DNA of 32,461 nucleotides from Clostridium sp. D53t1_180928_C8. Lineage in GTDB: Bacteria > Bacillota > Clostridia > Clostridiales > Clostridiaceae. Below the pieces are notes generated by a model. That model made no database searches. It saw nothing but the letters and a program-made list of their open reading frames with translations, and had not been told where the DNA came from. Positions 17,377 through 26,130 of the stretch are shown here, in pieces (the first letter of the stretch is position 1; every line of letters begins with the position of its first letter). Made by a program: the position numbers and the translations under genes. The stretch covers positions 1 through 32,461 of the forward strand of contig NZ_JADPEL010000037.1 of the NCBI RefSeq assembly GCF_015667795.1, read 5' to 3'.

Positions 17377-17381
17377 CTATA

Positions 17382-18677
17382 TTAATTTAAGTTTTTATTT
17401 ATTATTTTTCTCATATCTCCAACCATATATAATGATCCACTAGCTAAAATAAGATCATTTTCACCTGAATCATTTAATGCAGTTAAATAAGCTTCTTTAT
17501 AATCATTATAAGCTTCACACTTTTCATTATACTTAACTATTTCATTTTTTAAGTCTTCCGCTAATTCTGCTCTTATTGAATTAGGAGTAACAGCATATAC
17601 TTTTTTAGCCATTGGTGTTATTACTTTAATCATTTCCTCAACATCTTTATCAGCTAAAATACCTAAAATCAAATATAAATTATCATATTCAAAATATTTT
17701 TTTACATTTTTGCTTAGCGTTTGTATACCCTGTATATTATGAGCTCCATCAATAACAACATAAGGATTCTTTGATAAAACTTCTAATCGCCCTTTCCAAA
17801 CAACATTTTTTATACTTTTTACTATACTATCAATTGATATATTAATTATATTTCTACTATTTAAAACCTCAATTACGTTTATTGCAACACTTAAATTCAT
17901 TATTTGATGTTCTCCAAGTAGAGGTAAGAATATGTCAATTTCATTATTATATTTTAATAATTGATATGGCTTATCCTCATTTACTACATTTTCAAATTTT
18001 AGATTTTCATCGTTAGCAATATAAAGCTCAGAATCCATTTCAAGGCACTTATTTTTAATAACCTTTAAAGCTTCTTCTTGTTGAGGATATATTACTGTAG
18101 GAATTCCTTTTTTAATAATTCCTGCTTTTTCTCCTGCTATTTCTTCTAATGTACTTCCTAATAGATTAGTATGATCAAAACTTATAGACGTTATTACTTG
18201 AAGTATTGGTGTAATAACATTAGTTGAATCTAATGTTCCACCTAAACCTACTTCTATAACTCCGAAATCTATATTTTCTCTTTTAAAGTATAAAAGCATT
18301 AAAACAGTAATTATTTCAAATTCTGTAGGATGATTATATCCATCCTTTATTACTTTATCTACAGAAATCTTAACCTCATCCATCAAGTCTGCTAAAGTTT
18401 CTTTTGGAATATTATTTCTATTAATTTGAATTCTTTCTTCAAACTCTTCTATAAATGGTGAAGTGTACATTCCAACCTTGTATCCAGCTCCCATTAATAT
18501 TTCTGTTATCATTGAAGTTGTAGAACCCTTTCCATTTGTTCCTGCAATATGTATAAGCTTTAAGTTTTTTTCTGGATTACCTAAGTACTCTAATAATTTA
18601 TGTGTTCTTTCTAATCCATAATTTGACCCAAAATTACCAACTTCAGTTATGTATTTCATTGCTTCTTCATATCTCAT
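17382..18677 (-). CDS. folC: Bifunctional folylpolyglutamate/dihydrofolate synthase
   Basis: Mur-ligase-like enzyme that adds glutamate to folates. The 431 residues hold the ATP-binding loop GTNGKGST (46-53), the segment IEVGLGGTLDSTNVI (commonly GGRLDATN in relatives, so with a Thr and a Ser substitution), KAGIIKKGIPTV, the middle-domain LLGEHQIMNLSVAI and the C-terminal VIDGAHN. GATGAGGTAAAT is the ribosome site. It is not next to other folate genes here, and the gap to the upstream gene is about 290 bp of AT-rich sequence. Confidence 0.93.
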   Translation of the reverse strand: MRYEEAMKYITEVGNFGSNYGLERTHKLLEYLGNPEKNLKLIHIAGTNGKGSTTSMITEILMGAGYKVGMYTSPFIEEFEERIQINRNNIPKETLADLMDEVKISVDKVIKDGYNHPTEFEIITVLMLLYFKRENIDFGVIEVGLGGTLDSTNVITPILQVITSISFDHTNLLGSTLEEIAGEKAGIIKKGIPTVIYPQQEEALKVIKNKCLEMDSELYIANDENLKFENVVNEDKPYQLLKYNNEIDIFLPLLGEHQIMNLSVAINVIEVLNSRNIINISIDSIVKSIKNVVWKGRLEVLSKNPYVVIDGAHNIQGIQTLSKNVKKYFEYDNLYLILGILADKDVEEMIKVITPMAKKVYAVTPNSIRAELAEDLKNEIVKYNEKCEAYNDYKEAYLTALNDSGENDLILASGSLYMVGDMRKIINKNLN

Positions 18678-18888
18678 AATTTACCTCATCTTAATTTTAA
18701 TTTATATTATTAAATATAAGTTATATTTAACTTAAATGTAAAGTCATCTAAAAATTCACCTTTCATATTGATACTATACTTTTGTAATCTATATATTAAA
18801 ATACTTTCTTATAATCAACTTATTAATTTAATTAATGATAAATAAAATATATTAACTTTATATACTTCAATTTACTAAACAAATTGCT

Positions 18889-18937
18889 ATTTATGTAATA
18901 ATTATATACTACATTTTACAAAATAAAAAGGAAACCT
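18889..18937. repeat. Dispersed repeat, copy 1
   Basis: A 49-bp segment starting ATTTATGTAATAATTATATA. Its first 48 bp match copy 2 (24854-24901) at 44 positions, and its first ~34 bp resemble copy 3 (26258-26291). The right end forms one arm of the permease gene's terminator, so repeat and terminator are joined. Confidence 0.7.
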
Positions 18938-18948
18938 ATTAGGTCTCC
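18923..18948 (-). terminator. Terminator of the BceB-like permease gene
   Basis: On the minus strand GGAGACCT pairs with AGGTTTCC (plus arms 18941-18948 and 18930-18937, one wobble) and is followed by five Ts. It lies about 20 nt past the permease stop. Confidence 0.82.
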
Positions 18949-18966
18949 AAATTACTCGCTATTTAT

Positions 18967-21009
18967 TTAATTATCAATATTTCTCTTAAAAGTATAATAT
19001 GTGGCAAAGAAATAAGCTATATAAACGCTAATCATTAAAGTAACTCCAAAGATAACACTTAAAACAAATGTTTTATCTCCAACAAAAACTCTAATTACAT
19101 ATTCATAAAACAAATAATAATTATATACAAAAATTATAACGCCAATCATTGCTATAGCAATAGGTACTATAAAATATACTGAAATTTGCTTTAAAATTAT
19201 TTTGCTTATTTCATTTTCTTCAATACCTAACTTTCTAAGCACATTAAATCTATCCTTATGCTCAATAGAATCTGCGAGCTGACTAAGTGATAAAACAGTT
19301 AAACTTATCATTAAAAGCACTATCCCTAAATAAATTCCTAGTATTCTCATAGCTAAGGTCATATTTAAAATATTATTAGTTTCTAATGATTTAATTCTAA
19401 TATCAATTGCCATATATGTTATGTCATTTTCACCACTATAGTTTGTCACAAATTCGGAATTACTATCTTTAAACCAATTATAAACATAATTATCTCTAAA
19501 GTAATTAGCTTCTTCATAACTCATTTCATTTTTAATATTAGCCACGAAATTAGTTTCTATAAAATCAAGATTATTACATGCCTTATCTGGCAAAATTATA
19601 ATATTATCTATATATGGACTATAAAAACCCTCTCCAATAGATTCCTTATAAGATGAAAGATTACTAATATTATATGTTTCTCCATTAATATTTATTTTGT
19701 CATTATTATTAATATAACTGTTTATTACTTCATCAGTAGTAGCACTATGCCACTGAGTAGTAAATTCATTATTCTTTAATTCTATTTCTTCATAACCTAA
19801 CATACTTCTTAGCTTATTAAAGTCACTTACTCTAATTGCTACTAACGAGTTATTATTTTCCTCTGCTTTGATAATATATTTTTCTACCTGACAGTAACTA
19901 TTAACCTTATACCCATTATCATTTAAATAATTAATAATCATACTATAATCTAATTTAGGTATATCTTTAATATTAGCTTCTTCTAAAAAGGTTGTACTAT
20001 AATTATTTCGTATATCTACATCATAAGGAACTCTCATATCTAAATATCCAAGTGCCCACTGAGCCATTACAATTGTTATTATGAAGCTTATCATAGCCCC
20101 TAAGAAAGTCATTGATATTGTAGCCATTAATATTGGTGCTGTCTTTATTTTAGACACTATTGTTCCTATTAAAAATAAATTTGTACCTTCATATTTAAAA
20201 TTAATCCATTTGTTTTTTACATAAATCAATATATAAGCAATTGAATAAAATAAAGCATAAGTTCCTAATATAAAAGTAATTAAAGATATACCTATATATC
20301 TTAATGATTTTATGCTATAGTCTACCTCAGAATTTATTAATTTAAAAGTACAACTCCCACAAATAATATATAAAATTATTGAAAACACAAATATAATACT
20401 ATATATTTTCGCACTTCTTTTAAATTGAAATTCAACCTGCTTGTTTGCATTTATCATATCTATAAGCTTTATTTTTCTTAAAATAACAACATTATATAAT
20501 CCTATTATACAAAACATAGCTATAAAAAATATAAATGTAATACCTACTGTATCCATATATAGCTTTAAACTAAATACTACTTCTTGTTTAGCACTTACTA
20601 AAACTATGGCTGTGATTGCTTGTGAAAATAAAGTTCCTACAAATATTCCTGCTATTATTGCCAAAATCCCAATTGCAAGTGTTTCAACAAAAAACATCAA
20701 CGCCACATTATTTTGCTCTGTTCCAAGTAATATATATGTAGCAAATTCCCTTTGTCGTCTTCTTATCATATATTTATTTACGTAAGCTACAAGCAAAATA
20801 AGAACTGCCGTAATTACATAAGTTGAATACTGTAATACTAGTTTTAAAGCTTTGAAATTATAAGAATCTTCTGTAATTAGTTCATAACTTGAACTAGAAA
20901 GGGATGTAATTGCATAAAACAAGCTTACACATATTGTTATAGTTATAAAATAAATTAAATAATCTTTAATAGATTTCTTTGCATTACCTTTAGCTAGTTT
21001 AGCGTACAT
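18967..21009 (-). CDS. BceB-like ABC transporter permease (FtsX family)
   Basis: Membrane subunit of a peptide-antibiotic detoxification transporter. The protein (about 680 residues) has one N-terminal helix (about 20-40), a first block of helices to about residue 320, an extracellular segment of about 230 residues (about 325-555), and three C-terminal helices. This ten-helix layout with the large loop between helices 7 and 8 is the hallmark of BceB permeases, which work with intramembrane-sensing kinases. I place the start at ATG 21007-21009 (MYAKLAKGN), with AGGTGGTG upstream; an in-frame GTG at 21024 is possible. It overlaps the ATPase gene. The antibiotic recognised cannot be read from the sequence. 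Confidence 0.88.
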   Translation of the reverse strand: MYAKLAKGNAKKSIKDYLIYFITITICVSLFYAITSLSSSSYELITEDSYNFKALKLVLQYSTYVITAVLILLVAYVNKYMIRRRQREFATYILLGTEQNNVALMFFVETLAIGILAIIAGIFVGTLFSQAITAIVLVSAKQEVVFSLKLYMDTVGITFIFFIAMFCIIGLYNVVILRKIKLIDMINANKQVEFQFKRSAKIYSIIFVFSIILYIICGSCTFKLINSEVDYSIKSLRYIGISLITFILGTYALFYSIAYILIYVKNKWINFKYEGTNLFLIGTIVSKIKTAPILMATISMTFLGAMISFIITIVMAQWALGYLDMRVPYDVDIRNNYSTTFLEEANIKDIPKLDYSMIINYLNDNGYKVNSYCQVEKYIIKAEENNNSLVAIRVSDFNKLRSMLGYEEIELKNNEFTTQWHSATTDEVINSYINNNDKININGETYNISNLSSYKESIGEGFYSPYIDNIIILPDKACNNLDFIETNFVANIKNEMSYEEANYFRDNYVYNWFKDSNSEFVTNYSGENDITYMAIDIRIKSLETNNILNMTLAMRILGIYLGIVLLMISLTVLSLSQLADSIEHKDRFNVLRKLGIEENEISKIILKQISVYFIVPIAIAMIGVIIFVYNYYLFYEYVIRVFVGDKTFVLSVIFGVTLMISVYIAYFFATYYTFKRNIDN

Positions 21010-21766
21010 CCCTAACGTCACCACCTAACAATGCTACTACATCTAGTATCTTATTAAAGAATTGTCTACGTGTATTTTCACCTCTTACTAACTCTGTGAA
21101 TATTTTACCATCTTTAATAAATAATATCCTATTACAATAACTAGCTGTAAATGAATCATGAGTTACCATTAATATTGTTGCATCTAAATCCTTATTTAAA
21201 TTTGATATCATTTCTATTAACATTTGAGCAGATTTTGAATCAAGTGCTCCTGTTGGTTCATCAGCTAATATTAACTTAGGATTAGTTACTAATGCTCTTG
21301 CACAAGCAGTTCTTTGCTTTTGTCCACCTGATACTTCATAAGGATACTTTGAAAGCAAATCTTCTATTCCTAGCTCTCTAGCAATATCTAACACCTTATT
21401 ATCAATTTCACTTTTTTTAGTTTTATTTATTGTTAGTGCTAAAGCTATATTTTCATGAATAGTTAATGTGTCTAACAAGTTAAAATCTTGGAATATAAAC
21501 CCTAAATTTTCTCTTCTAAACTTTGCTATCTTCTTTTGATTTATTTCTGTTATGTCCTTTCCATCTAAATAAATATTACCAGAGCTAACCTCATCAATTG
21601 TAGCTATTAAATTTAATAGAGTTGTCTTACCTGATCCTGAAGGCCCCATCACCCCTACAAATTCACCTTTTTTTACATTAAAGCTTATATCATCAATAGC
21701 TTTAACTATGTTACCCTTATTTCCATAATATTTTTCAATATTATTTATTCTTAATACTTCGTTCAT
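20999..21766 (-). CDS. BceA-like ABC transporter ATPase
   Basis: Cytoplasmic ATPase of 255 residues in the MacB/LolD/BceA family. Walker A is GPSGSGKTT, Q-loop FIFQDFNLLDTLT, signature VSGGQKQR, Walker B LILADEPTGALDS and switch region MVTHDSF. I prefer the ATG at 21764-21766, which has GAGGTG 7 nt upstream, over the in-frame TTG one codon earlier. The 3' end overlaps the permease start. A BceR-type box lies about 70 bp upstream, so the ATPase-permease pair is probably induced by the adjacent two-component system. Confidence 0.93.
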   Translation of the reverse strand: MNEVLRINNIEKYYGNKGNIVKAIDDISFNVKKGEFVGVMGPSGSGKTTLLNLIATIDEVSSGNIYLDGKDITEINQKKIAKFRRENLGFIFQDFNLLDTLTIHENIALALTINKTKKSEIDNKVLDIARELGIEDLLSKYPYEVSGGQKQRTACARALVTNPKLILADEPTGALDSKSAQMLIEMISNLNKDLDATILMVTHDSFTASYCNRILFIKDGKIFTELVRGENTRRQFFNKILDVVALLGGDVRDVR

Positions 21767-21835
21767 CAATTATCACCTCAAGGATATTTTAACTTATATA
21801 TAACATGTTAGATTCGATTTAATATTACTTTTAGG

Positions 21836-21849
21836 TGACAATGTTGTAA
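21836..21849. promoter_or_regulatory. BceR-type operator (TNACA-N4-TGTAA)
   Basis: TGACA-ATGT-TGTAA on the plus strand matches the published BceR-family box TNACA-N4-TGTAA exactly. It lies in the 114-bp gap between the kinase stop and the ATPase start, where the regulated transporter promoter should be. The match is seen; regulation by the neighbouring response regulator is inferred. Confidence 0.72.
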
Positions 21850-21880
21850 CATTACTAATTTAACTAGCACTATAAATACA

Positions 21881-22906
21881 TTATTTAACTACAGAAGTTT
21901 TCACTATAAAGCTTCCTATAGGAAAAGTAATACTAACTTTTGTATAACAATTTATTTCTGACTCTATATCTATTAATAATCCTAACTTATCACATAACTT
22001 TTTGCATAAATATAATCCAATACCGGTAGACTTACTATTTACTCTACCTATATTTCCTGTAAAACCTTTTTCAAATACTCTATCTAATTCATCAGAAGCA
22101 ATACCAATACCATTATCCTCAATAATTAACTTAATTCCATTCTTTATATCTTCACAATATATCTTAACTTTTGAATCTTTAGTATTTCTGTATTTTATAG
22201 AATTTACTATTATTTGATTTAAAATAAACTCAAGCCATTTACTATCGCAATATACAAACCTTTCTATATTATCAATTTCTATATCTATATTATTTAAAAT
22301 AAACCCTTGCTTATTTCTTGTAATAACACTATTTACGCAACTTTGTAAGCTTATTTCCTTTACAAGGTAATCCTTATTTACATCTTCACTTCTTGCATAA
22401 AATAAAGCTTGTTCCACATACCTATCAATTTCTTCTAATTGCATAAGTATTGCTGAACTTTTAGTTGTTCTATTATTTTCTTCAATTAATTTTATAAGGG
22501 AAATAGGTGTTTTTACTTCATGAATCCATTGTTCTATGTACTCTTTATAATTCTTAAGCCTTGATTTTTCCTTATTTATTTCTTCCCTCATTGATTTGCT
22601 CGATTTTTTCAAAAGATAATAATAAGGCTCTGCTTCAATAAATGGAGGTAATTCTAACACTTCACTTATTAAATATTTTTTATCTATATTATATATAGAT
22701 TTTTCTAATAACTGAAAATAATCATTTCTTTTTTTATAAGAAATGAAAAGGTAAATAAATAAAGTAACTATCCAACACAATACAATTATTAATACTGCCT
22801 TAAGTTCATTTCCTATACTTAAAAGAAATAATGATAGAACTATTAAAGCTATAATATTTAAAGCTATTGTTCCAATCTTACTTTTTAAGTAATCTTTTAT
22901 ACTCAT
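21881..22906 (-). CDS. BceS-like intramembrane-sensing histidine kinase
   Basis: A 341-residue sensor kinase with two N-terminal helices (about 12-31 and 36-56) separated by only a few residues, so it has no extracellular sensing domain. This is the defining trait of BceS-type kinases, which sense through their ABC transporter. The H-box is QWIHEVKTP (His129), the N-box NQIIVNSIKYR, with G-boxes EDNGIGI and STGIGLYLCKKL. Its ATG overlaps the regulator stop by 4 nt (ATGA), implying translational coupling. Confidence 0.93.
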   Translation of the reverse strand: MSIKDYLKSKIGTIALNIIALIVLSLFLLSIGNELKAVLIIVLCWIVTLFIYLFISYKKRNDYFQLLEKSIYNIDKKYLISEVLELPPFIEAEPYYYLLKKSSKSMREEINKEKSRLKNYKEYIEQWIHEVKTPISLIKLIEENNRTTKSSAILMQLEEIDRYVEQALFYARSEDVNKDYLVKEISLQSCVNSVITRNKQGFILNNIDIEIDNIERFVYCDSKWLEFILNQIIVNSIKYRNTKDSKVKIYCEDIKNGIKLIIEDNGIGIASDELDRVFEKGFTGNIGRVNSKSTGIGLYLCKKLCDKLGLLIDIESEINCYTKVSITFPIGSFIVKTSVVK

Positions 22907-23571
22907 ATTAAGTAACCTTGCCCTCTTTTAGTTTTAATAAAATCTTTTAATCCTATTTCTTCTATCTTATTTCTTATTCTTGTAATATTCACTGTAAGAG
23001 TATTATCATTTACAAACATGGAGCTATCCCATAAATACTCCATAATTTCAGCTCTAGAAACAATTTTCCCTTTATTAATTAATAAATAATATAATATTTT
23101 CAGTTCATTCTTTGTAAGCTCTTCACTATTTTCATTATACTCAATTGTACTTGTTAAGATATTTAGCTTTAATCCATTATGCTGAATTATATCTAAATTA
23201 GAATCATTAGGATATGCTCTTTTAATAAGTGAATTTATCCTAGCTAAAAGTATTTGTGTATTATATGGCTTTGTAATGAAATCATCTCCACCTAGGGTAA
23301 TTGCCATAAGTTCATCTATATTGGTATTTCTGCTTGTTACAAAAATTATAGGTACTTTTGAAAAACTACGTATTTCTGTACAAATTTTAAATCCATCATC
23401 ATTGGGTAAATTTATATCTAATAAAATTAACTCAGGTTTACTTTCTTTTACTACTTGTGGTATATTATTAAAATCCTTTGGTTTCAAAACTGAATAACCA
23501 TTTATCATTAATAAACTTCCAATTTCATTTTGAAGTTGTTCATTATCTTCTATTATCATTATTGTAAACAT
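22903..23571 (-). CDS. BceR-like OmpR-family response regulator
   Basis: A 222-residue regulator: receiver domain (1-120) with acidic pocket IEDN, phospho-acceptor Asp52 in LILLDINLP, switch Thr in FVTSRN and Lys in FITKPYN; then an OmpR/PhoB winged helix (about 128-222) with the recognition segment DNTLTVNITRIRNKI. GGAGAAT precedes the ATG. It is first in the regulator-kinase pair and should activate the ATPase-permease genes through the box at 21836-21849. Confidence 0.93.
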   Translation of the reverse strand: MFTIMIIEDNEQLQNEIGSLLMINGYSVLKPKDFNNIPQVVKESKPELILLDINLPNDDGFKICTEIRSFSKVPIIFVTSRNTNIDELMAITLGGDDFITKPYNTQILLARINSLIKRAYPNDSNLDIIQHNGLKLNILTSTIEYNENSEELTKNELKILYYLLINKGKIVSRAEIMEYLWDSSMFVNDNTLTVNITRIRNKIEEIGLKDFIKTKRGQGYLI

Positions 23572-23632
23572 ATATTATTCTCCATTTATAATTTGTTTTA
23601 TCCTTTAAACTTTATTAATCTACTTCCTATCA

Positions 23633-24403
23633 TCAAAAATAAATATGATACCATCCCTCATGATTTCTTTCTATTACCCAATCTAATTTATCATCAAACC
23701 AATATGTATTAAATCCACTAGTTGTTGTAAAGTTTAATCCTCCAACTTCTAGAATATAAGAATAATCAGAAAGATTTAACTCATATATATATTCATTTTT
23801 ATATTTATTTTCAATTTCACTATAAATAATATCTTTATAATCCTTAATAAAGATTTCTTCCTTTATAGTCTTACAATTCTTAAATCTATCAACTCTAGTT
23901 AATACCTCTTTTTTCTTTTTACAATACTCATTCTCAGTTAAAACACGTCTATAAAATAATCTTATATAATCAAATTTAGCCTCTTCAATATTTATACTAT
24001 CAATATAATAATCCAATTTTCTTATTTCATTTTTACATACTATATCTATTTCATTTTTTAATTCACGTCTATACTTTTTATAATCAATAATTGATTGTCT
24101 ATAAATCTCTTTAATGAACTCTTTTTTCTTTTTACATAATTCCTCATTTTGAATATCATATTTTTCTAGTGAAATTAAAATATTCTTTAAAATATCTATT
24201 CTTATGCTATCCTTCAAAATTTCATCTTTTAAGACACTTAGAATTTTATAATTTAAATCACTATTTAATTTATTATCCATTTCCTTATATTTAAAACGTA
24301 CTTCATCTATTTTATCAATACAATATTTCCTTGAACAATTATATATAGCTATAAAACTCTCAATACTTTCACAATTGATTTCATTAATAATTCTTTTCCT
24401 CAT
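23633..24403 (-). CDS. Lysine-rich protein, 256 aa, unknown function
   Basis: I do not recognise a family. The protein is highly charged, rich in Lys, Glu and Ile, and mostly helical with likely coiled-coil stretches (about 40-185, including the similar segments ELCKKKKEFIKEIY and EYCKKKKEVLTRVD). It ends in a different, beta-like and aromatic-rich part (GFNTYWFDDKLDWVIERN). No signal peptide or membrane segment. It starts directly after the broken gene at 24407-24811 (GTA between TAG and ATG), whose GAGGTAGAATAGG may act as ribosome site, and ends 61 nt before the response regulator, so these genes may share a transcript. Any part in peptide-antibiotic response is only suggested by position. 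Confidence 0.65.
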   Translation of the reverse strand: MRKRIINEINCESIESFIAIYNCSRKYCIDKIDEVRFKYKEMDNKLNSDLNYKILSVLKDEILKDSIRIDILKNILISLEKYDIQNEELCKKKKEFIKEIYRQSIIDYKKYRRELKNEIDIVCKNEIRKLDYYIDSINIEEAKFDYIRLFYRRVLTENEYCKKKKEVLTRVDRFKNCKTIKEEIFIKDYKDIIYSEIENKYKNEYIYELNLSDYSYILEVGGLNFTTTSGFNTYWFDDKLDWVIERNHEGWYHIYF

Positions 24404-24406
24404 TAC

Positions 24407-24811
24407 CTATTCTACCTCAACAACTAACTCTTCTATTGCTTTGATATATTGCACATTTTTTATAATCAAATCTGATTTCCACCAATTTTTTCTTATATTC
24501 CATTGCTCAAGATAATCTGTTCATGACCATGTAATACTCCATGCCCCATCTGATTCTTGAGTATTTAAAATAAACTCACATTCATAATCGCATATTTCTT
24601 TATTTTCTATATAAAAATCACTTATTTTACTATTTATAAATAATGATGGTTTACATACATAGTCAACTGCTCACTTTGTTGTGTCATAAGTTATAACATG
24701 TTGAATTTGTTTTTGCAATAAACCTCTAAATTCCTCTAAATCTAAAACTGAATTCATTGAGCTTTCTTTTAGATATTCATACAGTTCAACAAAACATGAA
24801 ACAGTGTGCAT
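24407..24811 (-). pseudogene. Broken gene: C-terminal fragment with two in-frame TGA codons
   Basis: The minus strand encodes a coherent 134-residue frame from an ATG at 24809-24811 (MHTVSCFVELYEYLKE...) to TAG 24407-24409, interrupted only by TGA at 24671-24673 (codon 47) and 24521-24523 (codon 97). Replacing each TGA by Trp gives natural sequence (TTK-W-AVDYV and SITWS-W-TDYLEQWN). The C-terminus, with GAWSITWS, NWWKSDLIIKN and IKAIE, resembles the ends of prenyltransferase/cyclase-repeat-like proteins, but this is a weak resemblance. In-frame similarity-like sequence extends only a few codons upstream to a TAA, and a repeat plus terminator follow, so the 5' part seems lost. It abuts the 256-aa gene. 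Confidence 0.72.
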
Positions 24812-24853
24812 AGATTCTAAAGAGAAATGTTTTTAAAATTTATAACAATTTTC

Positions 24854-24901
24854 ATTTATGTAATAATTATATACTCTATTTTACAAATAAAAAAGGAAAC
24901 C
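24854..24901. repeat. Dispersed repeat, copy 2
   Basis: 44 of 48 bases match copy 1 at 18,889, including the A run and GGAAACC that form part of the adjacent terminator. It lies downstream of the small membrane protein gene on the minus strand and upstream of the truncated gene at 24407-24811. Confidence 0.72.
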
Positions 24902-24915
24902 AAATTTTGATTTCC
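24886..24915 (-). terminator. Terminator of the small membrane protein gene
   Basis: On the minus strand GGAAATC pairs with GGTTTCC (plus arms 24909-24915 and 24895-24901, one wobble) and is followed by six Ts. Confidence 0.7.
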
Positions 24916-24976
24916 TAGTTAACTATAACCTTTTTCTATTAAATTGAAACTTATAAATTGTATTACATTATTAAAA

Positions 24977-25222
24977 TTAGAAATAAATAACTTCATAAAT
25001 CTTATAAAGTATACAACATATTGATAAAATAAGTATTATTCCAGAAAATATCCTCATACCTATTTTTATTTTACTATCATCTTTTAATGATATACTTAAT
25101 GAAATAATATTAAGTATTAATATTAAAATCCATAATATATAATCAATACTTTTAAATGTTAATGTACTTATTACTAGCATACAGTTCACTATAGGAAATA
25201 CAATATTGAATTTTTCTTTCAT
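24977..25222 (-). CDS. Small membrane protein, 81 aa
   Basis: An 81-residue hydrophobic protein with about three membrane segments (about 8-24, 27-47, 57-78) and a short charged loop KDDSKIK. GGAAGGTGGAG lies just before the ATG, which supports translation. No family recognised. Its composition resembles small accessory or immunity-type membrane proteins, but this is not evidence of function. It is the first intact gene downstream of the broken methyltransferase. Confidence 0.65.
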   Translation of the reverse strand: MKEKFNIVFPIVNCMLVISTLTFKSIDYILWILILILNIISLSISLKDDSKIKIGMRIFSGIILILSICCILYKIYEVIYF

Positions 25223-25333
25223 ACTACTCCACCTTCCATACTTTACAAGTTTAAATCTTTATTAAATTACTATATATCCTCGTAATTTATATATAATAAT
25301 TGAAGTCCTTCATTAATTAATCTAATTATAAAA

Positions 25334-26092
25334 TTATTTATGCTTTCTACAAACTAGAATATATCTGTGTTCAATACTTTCTATATATCCTTTAACAGCT
25401 ATCTCCTCATTTAACCTACATAATTCCTCAAAACAACTTTCTACAGAGAAATCAGGAAATTCCCACTTAATTATTTTAGAAAAATAAACAATTGCTCCAA
25501 TATCTTTAAAACGTAAATAAGGATAGTACTCCTTAGCATATAAAATTTTAAATGAGTTATCCTTTAAATTTTTTAAGTTATTATCTAAAGTATTATCCTC
25601 ATATAATGGCTCAAAATCTTTTATTAATTTTTTAGATAATACTTCATTATTTTTCCCACCTACCTGTTGAGTTACAAAAATCCCATTAGTCTTTAATATC
25701 CTTTTTATTTCTTTAACATCAAAAGATCCATGTCTATTAATTATCATATCAAAAGTATTATCTTCAAATGGCAATTATGAATCATTAAATACTTGGTTAA
25801 CTTCAATTCCAAGTGGCTCTAATTTCTCCTTACATAACTTAACATTAGGTTCCCACATTTCTGTAACTGATGTATTGGTATAAGGATGATTAAGTGATAA
25901 TAAAAATTCTCCTCCACCTGTATCCATATCTAATAACTTATGATCTTTATTTAAATATCTATTTAAAATTTCCTTATAATCCCACGGTAATTTTTCATTA
26001 TCCCATCTATTTTTTAAATAAGAGAAATCCCACCCCTTAAATGCAGCCTTTTCTTCACTTTTCCATAAATCTTTTAATTCACTATAATTCAT
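25334..26092 (-). pseudogene. SAM-dependent methyltransferase interrupted by one stop codon
   Basis: One continuous frame of 252 codons broken only by TAA at 25775-25777. Upstream of it is the SAM-binding motif I LLDMDTGGGEF and an acidic motif (TEMWEPN). Downstream it resumes in the same frame with LPFEDNTFDMIINRH and the motif after it (IKRILKTNGIFVTQQVGG). Such enzymes usually have a residue like Gln at the broken position (D-x-Q-LPF), so CAA to TAA is the simplest change. I start at ATG 26090-26092 (MNYSELKDLW) because GAGGGA lies 5 nt upstream. The substrate is unknown. Translation could restart at TTG 25774 but the product would lack motif I. Confidence 0.85.
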
Positions 26093-26130
26093 AACTGTCC
26101 CTCTTTTCATATTTTTTGATTAATAGAAAA

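Larger units (their letters stand above)
17075..17381. other. Intergenic region between deoD and folC
   Basis: About 305 bp holding the deoD promoter, a perfect inverted repeat (17311-17335) and the folC terminator (17334-17376). The rest is AT-rich with no supported gene. Confidence 0.65.
24812..24976. other. Non-coding gap with repeat copy 2 and a terminator
   Basis: Between the broken gene and the small membrane protein gene. It holds repeat copy 2 and a hairpin; no frame with a ribosome site is seen. Confidence 0.6.

Noticed and set aside
20441-20785. 114-codon plus-strand frame
   Set aside because: Fully inside the permease gene on the other strand; no ribosome site and the hydrophobic content is explained by the complementary codons.
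24521-24673. TGA codons read as tryptophan or selenocysteine
   Set aside because: Other genes here use TGG for Trp, no SECIS-like hairpin was seen after the TGAs and there is no sign of a reassigned code; pseudogene decay is simpler.
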